Source: JAQVYB01 sp964490935
GTDB lineage: Bacteria > Verrucomicrobiota > Kiritimatiellia > RZYC01
Reading direction: 5' to 3'
Assembly (NCBI GenBank): GCA_964490935.1
Contig: CAZBEO010000106.1
Span: 1 to 11,010, forward strand
Length of the DNA: 11,010 nucleotides
Positions 1 to 7,976 of the stretch are shown here, piece after piece. Numbering within the stretch: position 1 is the stretch's first letter; every line of letters starts with the position of its first letter. The position numbers and the translations under genes were made by a program. The notes beneath the pieces are model-generated. The model made no database searches. It was not told the DNA's origin and saw only the letters and a list, made by a program, of their open reading frames with translations.

Positions 1-8
1 GCGCCCAA

Positions 9-27
9 GGCGTCGGAGCCCGACGCC
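9..27. repeat. Perfect 8-bp inverted repeat, first hairpin of each unit
   Basis: GGCGTCGG, a 3-nt loop AGC, then CCGACGCC. The same sequence recurs unchanged at 198-216, 389-407 and 578-596, so it is present even in the truncated fourth copy. Its right arm shares four bases (24-27) with the left arm of the next hairpin (24-52), so the two cannot form fully at the same time. Confidence 0.85.
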
Positions 28-110
28 CTCCATCTTTTTCCACTGGAGGGCGAGCGTCCACGCGATCCGTTGGATGTGAGAGTGCCCAACGCGCCATCTC
101 TCCCCTGGAC

Positions 111-129
111 GGCACGCGGCCCGCGTGCC
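111..129. repeat. Perfect 9-bp inverted repeat, third hairpin of each unit
   Basis: GGCACGCGG and CCGCGTGCC flank a single central C. The element is conserved unchanged at 302-320 and 491-509. No T-tract follows on either strand, so it is not a classical intrinsic terminator. Confidence 0.85.
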
Positions 130-651
130 TCGCGCGTCAAAGCCAAAAACCCCAACCGTTAAAACATCCTCCCGCCTGAGTGACTCCATGCGCCCAAGGC
201 GTCGGAGCCCGACGCCCTCCATCTTTTTCCACTGGAGGGCGAGCATCCCCGCGCGAGCCGTTGGATGTGAGAGTGCCCAACGCGCCACCTCTCCCCTGGA
301 CGGCACGCGGCCCGCGTGCCTCGCGCGTCAAAGCCAAAAAACCCAACCGTCAAAACATCCTCCCGCCTGAGGGACTCCATGCTCCCAAGGCGTCGGAGCC
401 CGACGCCCTCCATCTTTTTCCGCTGGAGGGCGAGCGTCCACGCGATCCGTTGGATGTGAGAGTGCCCAACACGCCATCTCTCCCCTGGACGGCACGCGGC
501 CCGCGTGCCTCGCGCGTCAAAGCCAAAAACCCCAACCGTCAAAACATTCCCACGCCGGAGTGACTCCATGCGCCCAAGGCGTCGGAGCCCGACGCCCTCC
601 AGATATCAACCCATTATTCCTCCGTTGGGCGGCGCGGTGCCCTCGATACAC

Positions 652-672
652 TTTTCCCAATCATTGGAAAAA
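652..672. repeat. Imperfect palindrome, TTCCAA-N-TTGGAA family
   Basis: CCAAT (657-661) and ATTGG (663-667) flank a central C at 662. After one mismatched pair (C656/A668) the symmetry continues as TTTT against AAAA. It lies in an AT-rich island of an otherwise GC-rich stretch and resembles the elements at 686-700 and 7960-7974. It could be an operator or a dispersed repeat; which of the two cannot be told from one window. Confidence 0.6.
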
Positions 673-685
673 TAAAAAGACGATT

Positions 686-700
686 TTCCAACCGTTGGAA
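686..700. repeat. Perfect 7-bp palindrome TTCCAAC-C-GTTGGAA
   Basis: Both 7-bp arms match perfectly around one central base at 693. Its centre is 31 bp from the centre of the neighbouring palindrome at 662, close to three helical turns, which would place two bound dimers on the same face if these are protein sites. It is preceded by GACGATTTT (679-687), a string also found near the third copy of the palindrome (7986-7994). Confidence 0.65.
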
Positions 701-760
701 GATTTTAAACGTAAGCGTCCGGGGAATGGCCCCAACCTCCTGCGCGTTGTTCTTGCGTAG

Positions 761-783
761 CCGTCTGCTCGCCGAGCGGACGG
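761..783 (-). terminator. Strong hairpin downstream of rnr, possible transcript end
   Basis: Two 11-base arms (761-771 and 773-783) are complementary around C772. All pairs are Watson-Crick except one that is T opposite G as written on the plus strand. When folded, the loop opens to about 5 nt. It starts 135 bp beyond the rnr stop codon. There is no U-tract on the minus strand after it, so if it marks the end of the transcript it would be a stabilising or factor-dependent end rather than a classical intrinsic terminator. The strand is assigned from the direction of the neighbouring gene. Confidence 0.25.
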
Positions 784-917
784 AGGTCAGATGTCACCGC
801 ACAAAAAATACGTGGCGCTCGGAGAGCACCACGCTACCAACACGGCCATCTCTACTCTTGCATGGCAAGTCATCGGGAATACCCGCGCTCAACTTATTGT
901 CACCGTGGAGTTCTCTT

Positions 918-3095
918 TTAGCGGCGGCGGCGCTTGCCGCGCTTGGGGATGGTGTGCCCGCTCTTTTTTTCGCGCGTTTTACCCGCCAGTTTGAAGTCGA
1001 CCTGCCGCTTGCGTTCATCCACCCGAATCAGTTCGACCTCCACGGGATCGCCGATGGTGAACACGAGTTCGCGATCGCGGCTGGCGGCTACGGTGTTGGT
1101 TTTATTCACGATGAGACGGTGGCTCGCCAAGGAGGAAAAATGGACGAGGCCGCGCTGCTGGGTTTCGATGAGTTCGACCATCAGCCCGATGGGCAGTATC
1201 GCGGAAATGATGCCGTGCCATGGGCCGCGCTGGTTGCGTCGGTAGAGGTCCATGTAATATTCCGCACGCTTGAGGTCGACGCTTTCGCGTTCGGCTTCCA
1301 TCGCTGCCCGTTCGCAGGCGGAACATTGACGGGCCACGCCCGCGAGGTCTTCCTCCGCATAGGGATTGGGTCGCCCCTCTTCAAAGGCTTTCAGAACGCG
1401 ATGCACCACGAGATCGGCGTAGCGGCGTATGGGTGAGGTGAAATGGGTGTAGTGTTCAAAGGCCAATCCGAAATGCTGATCGCAGGTCGGGAGATAGACC
1501 GCCTGCTTGAAATTGCGCAGGATGGCGGTGCCGACGGCATAGGCCACGTCGGTTTTCGCGGTCTCGGCGCCGATGGTGTTGATGTCGGAGCGTGAGTGGG
1601 GTGTTTTGGCGATGCCCAAGGCGTTTAACTCGGCGCCCATGCGTTTCCACTGATCCTGGTCGGGGGCGGGATGCACCCGGTAGATGCAAGGCGTCGCCGC
1701 TTCAAAGAGAATGCGGGCGACGGCGCGATTCGCCTGGAGCATGAATTCTTCGATCAGTTGATACGCCTCGACTTCCGTGCGAAGGCCGATGTGTACGGTC
1801 TGTCCACGTTCGTTGAGCGTGCATTTGACTTCCGGCAACGTGAGACCGATCGAACCATCCCGCATACGAAGGCCGCGCAGCACAGCGGAAAAACGACGCA
1901 TGGCAAACAAGGTGTCGTGCAGTTCGGACGGAATGGACTCGGAGGTGCCACTATCAATCAATTTCTGCACCTCGCCATAATTCAGGCGTGCCTTGGAATG
2001 GATGATGGAGGGATAGGTTTCCGCATGCAGAAGGTGCCCCTCGGCATCCAGCAGCATATCCACGGTATGCGTGAGGCGGTCCACTTGCGACAGCAGGCTG
2101 CATATGTTGGCGGTGAGATGCGCGGGAAGCATGGGAATGGTGCGGTCCACCAGATACACGCTGTTGCCGCGCAGTAGCGCTTCGGCATCCACGGGGTCGC
2201 CCATGGCCACGTAGTTGGCCACGTCGGCAATGTGTACGCCGAGTCGGAAGCCCTCGGCGGTTTCTTCGAGCGAGACGGCGTCGTCATAGTCTTTGGCATC
2301 GACGGGATCAATGGTGAAGATCATCCGGTCGCGCAAGTCGCGGCGCCCGGTCCCGTGTTCTTTCAATGGAACGACCTGCTCTGCGGCGGCGGTGGTTTCC
2401 GGCGCGTGCGAGGCGCGAAATCCCTTGCGCCGGGCAATGGAGAGAATATCCACGCCGGGCTCATCCTCATGACCGAGATCTTCGATGACGACGCCTGCAT
2501 TTTCGGACGCGCCGGGTTCGGGCGGGTCCAGAAGCACCACCACTTTGTGATGGGCTGCCACCTGCTTGATTTCAGGGGCGTATCCTCGGACCTTCACGTT
2601 GGTCGTCAGGTGCTTGTCGTCAGGAATGATGTACTCGTAGGCAGGAAGCTTCAGGAGCAGGCCGACCACTACGCTGCGCGGGCGTTCAATGATCGCGGTG
2701 ATGGCAGCGGGCGGGAGAAAGAGTCCGCGGACGCGGCGCTTGCTTCCGGCGACGGGCACATACTCGACTGAGTCGCCGCTAAGTGCGTTGGACAACGCTT
2801 CCGCCGCAACATAAAAGCGGGGGTCTTCCTCTTCGCCTGCGTAGATCAAGCCGTAGCCATCGGGATGCACCCGTAATCGCCCGGCGGATGTTTCCTGCGG
2901 CACCGCCAGACTGAAGCGGTTTTTGCGGAGGCGGCTGACCAAACGGTCCGTTTCCAGTCGCTTGAGTTCCTTGCGAAATTCGGATCGCTCTTTGGCGTCG
3001 AGCTTCAGCGCGTTGAAGAGTTCATGCTGCTTGAGCGGGGTGTAACGCGGCGCTTTCATGAGACCGAGAATTTGTTTTTTGATGTCACGGGGCAT
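918..3095 (-). CDS. rnr: Ribonuclease R (RNB family 3'-5' exoribonuclease)
   Basis: Processive, hydrolytic 3'-5' exoribonuclease acting in the cytoplasm on structured RNA, in mRNA turnover and RNA quality control. With ATG at 3095 the protein has 725 residues, a normal length for the family. Domains in order: an N-terminal winged-helix segment (about 5-65), cold-shock/OB domains (about 70-230), the RNB catalytic domain (about 250-590) and a C-terminal S1 domain (about 625-705) ending in a Lys/Arg-rich tail (GKRRRR). The metal-binding aspartates lie in TIDPVDAKDYDDA (D263, D266, D269, D271, D272), and the RNB signature HFTSPIRRYADLVVHR is at about 551-566. I chose the ATG at 3095 because AGGA lies 8 nt upstream; an ATG at 3104 in the same frame has no such site. 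The start overlaps the stop of the upstream gene by 11 bp, which suggests translational coupling and co-transcription with the two glycosyltransferases. The identification is firm. Confidence 0.96.
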   Translation of the reverse strand: MPRDIKKQILGLMKAPRYTPLKQHELFNALKLDAKERSEFRKELKRLETDRLVSRLRKNRFSLAVPQETSAGRLRVHPDGYGLIYAGEEEDPRFYVAAEALSNALSGDSVEYVPVAGSKRRVRGLFLPPAAITAIIERPRSVVVGLLLKLPAYEYIIPDDKHLTTNVKVRGYAPEIKQVAAHHKVVVLLDPPEPGASENAGVVIEDLGHEDEPGVDILSIARRKGFRASHAPETTAAAEQVVPLKEHGTGRRDLRDRMIFTIDPVDAKDYDDAVSLEETAEGFRLGVHIADVANYVAMGDPVDAEALLRGNSVYLVDRTIPMLPAHLTANICSLLSQVDRLTHTVDMLLDAEGHLLHAETYPSIIHSKARLNYGEVQKLIDSGTSESIPSELHDTLFAMRRFSAVLRGLRMRDGSIGLTLPEVKCTLNERGQTVHIGLRTEVEAYQLIEEFMLQANRAVARILFEAATPCIYRVHPAPDQDQWKRMGAELNALGIAKTPHSRSDINTIGAETAKTDVAYAVGTAILRNFKQAVYLPTCDQHFGLAFEHYTHFTSPIRRYADLVVHRVLKAFEEGRPNPYAEEDLAGVARQCSACERAAMEAERESVDLKRAEYYMDLYRRNQRGPWHGIISAILPIGLMVELIETQQRGLVHFSSLASHRLIVNKTNTVAASRDRELVFTIGDPVEVELIRVDERKRQVDFKLAGKTREKKSGHTIPKRGKRRRR

Positions 3096-6000
3096 GGGAC
3101 ACATCCTGACGTTCGGGTTGGGTTGTACTGGGCGGGTAAACTTCGGAGTCTTCCGGATCAAGCACCTGTATGGGAAACGGCAGGACCACGGCCTTGTGCG
3201 TGGTTTTCAAGCGGCAGGCCGGGCGTAGGCGGAAGGAGGTGCGCCTATTATACAGGCCGACCTGCATTTCATATTCACCGGGCGGTGCATCCTCCGGCAC
3301 GTCGAATACGCGGCGAGTGATAAAAGTCTCCGGGGTCAATTGGTCGGCGATGTCCTGCTCTTCTACATCCTCGAGCAGCACATGATCATCCTGAAAATGG
3401 CCCGAGCCGGAAACAAAATGCACAAAGACCGCAAAATCCGCTGGGCGCACCGAGGGCGGGCACTCCCAATAATATACCATCTCGAGCGCTTCGCCCGGAC
3501 GCCCCTCCTTGCGAACGGTCGTTACGCCAAGCAGCGTGATGCCGTTCGGGAAGCGGATAGAGGTGTCCAGTTGCGGGGCGAGGGCATCGATCGCGTTGAG
3601 CGTGGTCTGATAGAGCGGCAGATTCTCGCGCAGATGCGAGACATCCGCCAGCGCACGAAGAGCGGCCTTGTGACGCGGATACAGCGAAACGGCCTCCTTC
3701 AGATAATCGAGCCGGATTTCGGTATCGTCGGAATCCAACGCCTCGCGATAATAGTAGTGCCCTTTAAATTTTCGATTGTAGCGATGGTTGCTCAGACAGC
3801 CGTAGCCGATCCATTTCAGGCCGGGATAAAAGGCGCTTTCTCGCGAATAGGCACCTGGCGGATAATCAAACAGGACCAGCGAGCCGAGCGCTGTTTGCCG
3901 CATGTTGATGCGGTGGCGCTCGAGTACCTTCCTCAGCGCGGGCGCCTCCACGGCGGGAACCAGCATGGCGTCGTGGGGCGTGAGCCGACTGATGTCCCAA
4001 TACTCGTCCACGATTTGCCGCTCGCCGGAATGAACCGAACGGGTCATGAAAGAAGGCTGAATGGTATCGATGCGCCCGCCGGATGCCGCGTGCAGACGGG
4101 CCGAAAGAAAACGATCCGCAAAACAGCGGACGATGCTGCGCTCTTCGAGCTTCTCCAGGACGCCGGCCAACCCGTTGTCTGATTCTTCGGCGGACTCCGG
4201 TCCGGGGGCGGTCAGCAACTGGAGTTCCGCGAGGTCTACTTCGTAGCCGTGTTCGGCGGGAGGCAGGAAGGAAACCCGCAGGGAGGCCAGCGGAGCCGTG
4301 ACGGGCCAGCGATACATCATTCGGTAAAACAGTCCGTTGATGTACCAACGCGGTCCCGACCAATAAAACGGCGTGCTCGCCATCGGTTCGAGCAGCACGC
4401 GCCACTCGGCATCGTCTTCCGCACGCCCTTCAACGCGGCATATCCCAGGGTAGCGGTCCTTGTTGCACCAGAGACGGATTCCACACAAGACGATCGGCTC
4501 CTTCAGCGTGATATTCAATTGGCGCACCTCGCCGGTTGAAGTCACCCGGGTGAACCAGGCGGTATCGCAATCCATATCCGTCATGGCCTGCGTGAGATCA
4601 TGGTCCTGCCCATCGACCTTGATGGATTCATAGGCCTCTTCCGGCAGCGGAAGTGCCGGCCTTGGCACCTGGGTGAACTGCCATGTTAAAGCATAGGGCC
4701 CAAAGTTGGTGACCGACCAGCCGCAATCCGTCGCACGCAAAAAGCGGCTGAGTCCGAAGACATCATCGAGCAGCGCCACCCGCTCCGCCTGATTACCCTT
4801 CTTTTCATAAGGGGCATACGGTTCCGCCTGCGCATCGCAAAACACCACACGCTCTCCGCTCACCACGTTCATCCAGTGCAGCCAACGATGCACAAACACC
4901 ACATCGATGTTCTGCTGCTGGCAAAAATCGGCCAGGGCGACGGCGGCCAGCCGTCGTTCCGCATTGTCATTGGGTTGATGCGTTTGAACAAACGCCTGCA
5001 GATTCCCCGCCAGCAGCACCACCAACGGGATACACGCCACCCAACGGCGGCGCAATCGGTGAAACATCCACGCCGTACAGCACCCCAGCATCAGCGCAAA
5101 GACCGGGGCGATAAGCATAAATGGACGGAAAAAATCGCTGGAGGCAAAAGGAGATACCGCATAGCAGCAGACAAACACGGGGAGATAGGTGAGTGCCATG
5201 CCCAGATGAATCCAACCAGGAAAAGTTTTTCGTGTGCGCAGCGCATGAATGAAGAGGAGAAAGCCGCCTGCGGTCATCCCACAGAAGATCACGGGTCCCG
5301 CCCAGGCTGCCCAGCCCCACTCGGTAGGCAACAGCATCCAGCGGAGCATGCGCCAGACAACCGACACCCAATTCACCCGGACCAGCACGGAGGGCCACGG
5401 CGCCGGCAGAAAGGCGAGACTCTCCCAGTGATTGAAAAAATTCCAAATCCACCAAGGTGCGCCCGCCAGAAAGAACAGGAATACGAGTGAAAAGATGCGC
5501 CGGTTCAGGAGGCGGAGCCGAACGGCATACAGCACCCAGACGGCCACCGTGAGGGATGCGGCAAAAAGGAGTTGATTGGTCCACCAGCCCACCCCGAGCA
5601 GCACGCCCAACAAACGATACATCCAAAGCGGGGCATGCTGCCGAAAAGGAACCTCGCGGCGCACCAGGTTGCCAGCCAGCCAGAATAACGCGGTAAAAAG
5701 CAGAAGCGTCAGCGCGTAGCCACCTCGGGGCAAAATCGAAAAAATGAAAAATGCACCGGGGCCAATGGCCAGATAGAGCAGGGCTACCAGTGCGGCGACT
5801 CGTCCGCCGGTCTCGCGCGTCCAGCGATAGACAATCGGCAGGGCGAGAAAGGCAAGGAGCGCCGTGGTCAGATTCAGCAAAAATTCGTGGTAGCCGAAGG
5901 CCCGCAGCAACAGGCTCGCAGCGGCGGGTTCCAGACTGCCCAGATGGGGCGCTCCATAGGCGAATACGGTATAGTCAACACCCTGCGCCATGTGGAGAGC

Positions 6001-6129
6001 CATCAGCGCCGCGCGCCCACGGTCGTGATGGATGTCGTCACGATACGCCCAGGCTGCCCAGATGCGCACCACCAGCGCCACGGCCAGAATAATCCAGGCG
6101 GTTTGCAGCAAAACTCGTTTCTTGTTCAT
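3085..6129 (-). CDS. Large GT-C/PMT-like membrane glycosyltransferase with extracytoplasmic discoidin-like and Ig-like domains
   Basis: A polytopic membrane protein of 1014 residues, probably transferring a sugar from a polyprenyl-phosphate donor on the outer face of the cytoplasmic membrane. The first 380 or so residues carry about a dozen hydrophobic helices. After helix 1 comes an acidic/His loop (RDDIHHDRG, about 30-38), where GT39/PMT-type enzymes keep their catalytic acid, followed by YGAPHLGSL (about 58-66). The second half looks soluble: a module with the VSGERV pattern (about 391-487), a discoidin/F5-8C-like beta domain (about 500-640; DCDTAWF, GIRLWC, VDLAELQLL), a second copy of the first module (about 653-756; FADRFL, ASGGRI), a short helical TPR-like stretch (about 797-850) and an Ig-like beta domain (about 860-975) of a kind common at the end of such proteins (FAVFVHF, PPGEYEMQVGLY). 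The ATG at 6129 lies 29 nt after the upstream stop; its ribosome binding site is weak. A TTG at 6162 overlapping that stop (TTGA) would add 11 residues. The family is fairly sure; donor and acceptor are unknown. Confidence 0.82.
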   Translation of the reverse strand: MNKKRVLLQTAWIILAVALVVRIWAAWAYRDDIHHDRGRAALMALHMAQGVDYTVFAYGAPHLGSLEPAAASLLLRAFGYHEFLLNLTTALLAFLALPIVYRWTRETGGRVAALVALLYLAIGPGAFFIFSILPRGGYALTLLLFTALFWLAGNLVRREVPFRQHAPLWMYRLLGVLLGVGWWTNQLLFAASLTVAVWVLYAVRLRLLNRRIFSLVFLFFLAGAPWWIWNFFNHWESLAFLPAPWPSVLVRVNWVSVVWRMLRWMLLPTEWGWAAWAGPVIFCGMTAGGFLLFIHALRTRKTFPGWIHLGMALTYLPVFVCCYAVSPFASSDFFRPFMLIAPVFALMLGCCTAWMFHRLRRRWVACIPLVVLLAGNLQAFVQTHQPNDNAERRLAAVALADFCQQQNIDVVFVHRWLHWMNVVSGERVVFCDAQAEPYAPYEKKGNQAERVALLDDVFGLSRFLRATDCGWSVTNFGPYALTWQFTQVPRPALPLPEEAYESIKVDGQDHDLTQAMTDMDCDTAWFTRVTSTGEVRQLNITLKEPIVLCGIRLWCNKDRYPGICRVEGRAEDDAEWRVLLEPMASTPFYWSGPRWYINGLFYRMMYRWPVTAPLASLRVSFLPPAEHGYEVDLAELQLLTAPGPESAEESDNGLAGVLEKLEERSIVRCFADRFLSARLHAASGGRIDTIQPSFMTRSVHSGERQIVDEYWDISRLTPHDAMLVPAVEAPALRKVLERHRINMRQTALGSLVLFDYPPGAYSRESAFYPGLKWIGYGCLSNHRYNRKFKGHYYYREALDSDDTEIRLDYLKEAVSLYPRHKAALRALADVSHLRENLPLYQTTLNAIDALAPQLDTSIRFPNGITLLGVTTVRKEGRPGEALEMVYYWECPPSVRPADFAVFVHFVSGSGHFQDDHVLLEDVEEQDIADQLTPETFITRRVFDVPEDAPPGEYEMQVGLYNRRTSFRLRPACRLKTTHKAVVLPFPIQVLDPEDSEVYPPSTTQPERQDVSHAP

Positions 6130-6158
6130 ACGGTTACCCGGTTCCGTTTGTACCCGAT

Positions 6159-7907
6159 TCAACGAGAAGTGCCAGATGATTGATCGATGAATCTTTGTTT
6201 ATTCTGTTGATAGCGATCATAGGAAATGCCGCCCTGTTCGCGGATCAGCGCCGTTAACTCGGTGCCCCTCGGCGAATCCGACCGGACCAGAAAGGCGTAG
6301 TAGGTGTCATATGCGCCCTGATGACCCAACGCCTCGTTGATGCGGGGCCGCAACGAGCCCAGCCAGGCCGAAAAAGGATCGGCCTGTTCCGGGAGGCGAT
6401 GCGGAACCATGTAAAGCGCATAGTCGGCGCGACGTGCGGCCAGCCAGGTGTTTTCCACCATATTGCTCCAGGAGCGGGACGTATGCACGGAGGGAGGCAC
6501 GGAGGAAAGAAAGCGCCAGTCGTCGCCATAGTAATCGCCGGAGGTGTGCAGAACGATCAGGTCCGGGTTAAAGCGGGCAATGTCATCCGGCGTCACCACG
6601 CGACGTGCGAGCTCCGGCGTGTTCAATCCCCACAGGTCCATCGTTTCCCAACCGGAATAATACGGCAGGCGTCCGGCCTCCGTGGTGGCGATGCGTCCGC
6701 TGCCGGAGAGGTTGGCCAGGTTCATGGCAATCCGGGGCATGTTTTCCGTCGGCGTACAGAGCGTGCGATAGCCCTCCGTCAAATACCAAGGCGACAACAC
6801 CAGCACGCACCACAGGGCGCACAGCACAAAGCGGCGCAGACGTCGGGTCGAGGCGTCCAGTGTCAGCAGGGCCGGCGCAATGCCCGCCAGCACCAACGGA
6901 TATTGAAAACGAAAGGCAATGTTCTGTTCCAGATTCATGCAGGAATAAAACAGAAACGAAACCGGCCACAGAGCCAAAAGCAAACACCGGCGCACGCGCA
7001 CGCGCTCCGGCGTATCGCCGCCACGACTCGCCGCAAGCACAAGAAAGGGAAACACCGCGACCAGAAAGCGCAGGTTAGTCAGCAGAGATTCCCGGTTGAA
7101 CAAAAAGAAAAAACGGTCAAAGTGCGACTTCACATAAAAAGGAAGCGGGAGAAGCAGTCCGAAATACTGCCAGCGCCACGCGAAGTACACCAGTCCAGGC
7201 ACCGCCGCTCCCAGAATGCCAGCCTGCAGGCGCTTCCTCCATTGCGCACGCCCGCACAGCACGAACACAAGGAACAGCGGGCCGACAAAGACCACGCCAT
7301 CAGGACGTATCAGGCAAGTTGCCAGCGAGGCCACCGCCAGTGCCCAGGCACGTTGCTGCAGAAAAAGAACCATGCACAGCACTAGAAAGAAACCAAAAAA
7401 GAGCGGGGAAAACCCGAGCGCAGCAGCAAAATACGGAGGCAGGCACATTAAAAACAAGGCCAACGCGCAAAAGGCCGCCAGCACCGCCAGGAGCGAGCGC
7501 TTCTCTCTCCGATTGGGCGTCCGCGCCTCTCGAACATCGTCCAGCGTCCCCCTCGCCAGATGCAGCAGCAATGCCGCCGTCCCCAGGAGCGCGGCAACAG
7601 AGAGCAGATTGGCGGCTAAAAACGAAGGCACCCCCACCCCATGCGCCAAGGCGATCAACAGCATCCATAGAAAATCGGTCGCCCCTTCCGATGGCGGATA
7701 GCCCGGATGATAGGCAATGGCACCATGCTCCATCAGGTTTTCGCTGTATATATAAAGAATAGCGGCGTCTTCCGAGGGAAAGGCGACGCGTGGAAAGGAA
7801 ACCGCCAGGAAGAGCAAACCCACTAGGACCAAAAAAAAGAGCGCGAAGGCGCCGAATTGCATAAAACGTTTATTCATAAAGCGTAACCACATCCGCCCAT
7901 TCACCAT
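6159..7907 (-). CDS. AftB-like GT-C membrane glycosyltransferase
   Basis: A polytopic membrane protein of 582 residues. The N-terminal helix (about 17-38) is followed by a first external loop with the pattern S-E-D-A-A-I-L-Y (45-52), then HGAIAYHPGYPPSEGATDFLW (residues 61-81). This matches the acidic-pair, NPGE and EG-T-FLW layout I associate with AftB-type arabinofuranosyltransferase-like GT-C proteins. Further family-like marks are CLIRPDG (198-204), FGLLLPLPFYVK (249-260), and a C-terminal external part with AGRLPYYSG (411-419) and DLWGLNTPELA (424-434). About ten hydrophobic segments lie between about 17 and 375. Known family members move sugars from polyprenyl-phosphate donors; the substrate here cannot be told. 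I chose ATG at 7907, with AGG 6 nt upstream; ATGs at 7892 and 7877 in the same frame are alternatives. The frame stays open to 8282, but that stretch is promoter region and overlaps the divergent gene. Likely the first gene of the minus-strand operon. Confidence 0.82.
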   Translation of the reverse strand: MVNGRMWLRFMNKRFMQFGAFALFFLVLVGLLFLAVSFPRVAFPSEDAAILYIYSENLMEHGAIAYHPGYPPSEGATDFLWMLLIALAHGVGVPSFLAANLLSVAALLGTAALLLHLARGTLDDVREARTPNRREKRSLLAVLAAFCALALFLMCLPPYFAAALGFSPLFFGFFLVLCMVLFLQQRAWALAVASLATCLIRPDGVVFVGPLFLVFVLCGRAQWRKRLQAGILGAAVPGLVYFAWRWQYFGLLLPLPFYVKSHFDRFFFLFNRESLLTNLRFLVAVFPFLVLAASRGGDTPERVRVRRCLLLALWPVSFLFYSCMNLEQNIAFRFQYPLVLAGIAPALLTLDASTRRLRRFVLCALWCVLVLSPWYLTEGYRTLCTPTENMPRIAMNLANLSGSGRIATTEAGRLPYYSGWETMDLWGLNTPELARRVVTPDDIARFNPDLIVLHTSGDYYGDDWRFLSSVPPSVHTSRSWSNMVENTWLAARRADYALYMVPHRLPEQADPFSAWLGSLRPRINEALGHQGAYDTYYAFLVRSDSPRGTELTALIREQGGISYDRYQQNKQRFIDQSSGTSR

Positions 7908-7959
7908 ACCTTGCCTGTTCTCACGGCCAGCACACCATGCACAGACCTTTATCGAGTTT

Positions 7960-7974
7960 TTCCAATGATTGGAA
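7960..7974. repeat. Perfect 7-bp palindrome TTCCAAT-G-ATTGGAA
   Basis: The arms match perfectly around G7967. It is the third member of the TTCCAA-N-TTGGAA set in this window and the only one in a promoter region, 53 bp upstream of the chosen start of the AftB-like gene. It could be an operator for the minus-strand operon or a copy of a dispersed repeat. Confidence 0.6.
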
Positions 7975-7976
7975 CT

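Larger units (their letters stand above)
1..600. repeat. Tandem array of a 189-191 bp hairpin-rich repeat (about 3.2 copies)
   Basis: Three head-to-tail copies lie at 1-189, 190-380 and 381-569. A fourth is cut short at 570-600, where similarity stops abruptly. The array probably continues left of the window, since copy 1 starts at the first base. Copies 1 and 3 differ at only 8 of 189 positions; copy 2 has a 2-nt insertion and a few substitutions. Each unit holds three strong inverted repeats (unit coordinates): GGCGTCGG-AGC-CCGACGCC at 9-27; CGCCCTCCA at 24-32 pairing with TGGAGGGCG at 44-52; and GGCACGCGG-C-CCGCGTGCC at 111-129. Every frame is nearly stop-free because of composition, but the frames look like low-complexity Arg/Pro/Ala-rich translations with no ribosome binding site, so I do not call a protein. 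The role is unknown: a structured intergenic repeat, possibly transcribed, or a dispersed non-coding element. Confidence 0.93.
601..917. other. Non-coding stretch between the repeat array and the 3' end of rnr
   Basis: I see no credible gene here. Short open frames that enter this stretch are continuations of frames from the repeat array, or antisense frames to rnr, and none has a ribosome binding site with a recognisable product. The stretch holds an AT-rich patch with two palindromes (652-700), a strong hairpin (761-783), and two weak ones (CTTGC-ATG-GCAAG at 857-869 and CGGG-AATA-CCCG at 874-885). It lies downstream of rnr and would be that gene's 3' untranslated region. Confidence 0.7.

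Noticed and set aside
125..569. Open frames of 60-136 codons on both strands inside the tandem repeat
   Set aside because: They follow from the GC-rich repeat composition, repeat themselves with the unit, lack ribosome binding sites and resemble no protein.
1..600. CRISPR-like array
   Set aside because: The unit is 189-191 bp with no short direct repeat alternating with unique spacers, and there are no cas genes nearby.
857..885. Small hairpins after rnr as intrinsic terminators
   Set aside because: Stems are only 4-5 bp and neither is followed by a U-tract on the minus strand.
726..1436. A 236-codon plus-strand open frame entering the rnr 3' end
   Set aside because: Most of it is antisense to the S1 domain and RNB end of rnr, which is unambiguous on the other strand.
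6321..7385. A 354-codon plus-strand open frame
   Set aside because: It lies wholly antisense to the AftB-like gene, is rich in Gln, Arg and His as expected of an antisense shadow, and has no recognisable domain.
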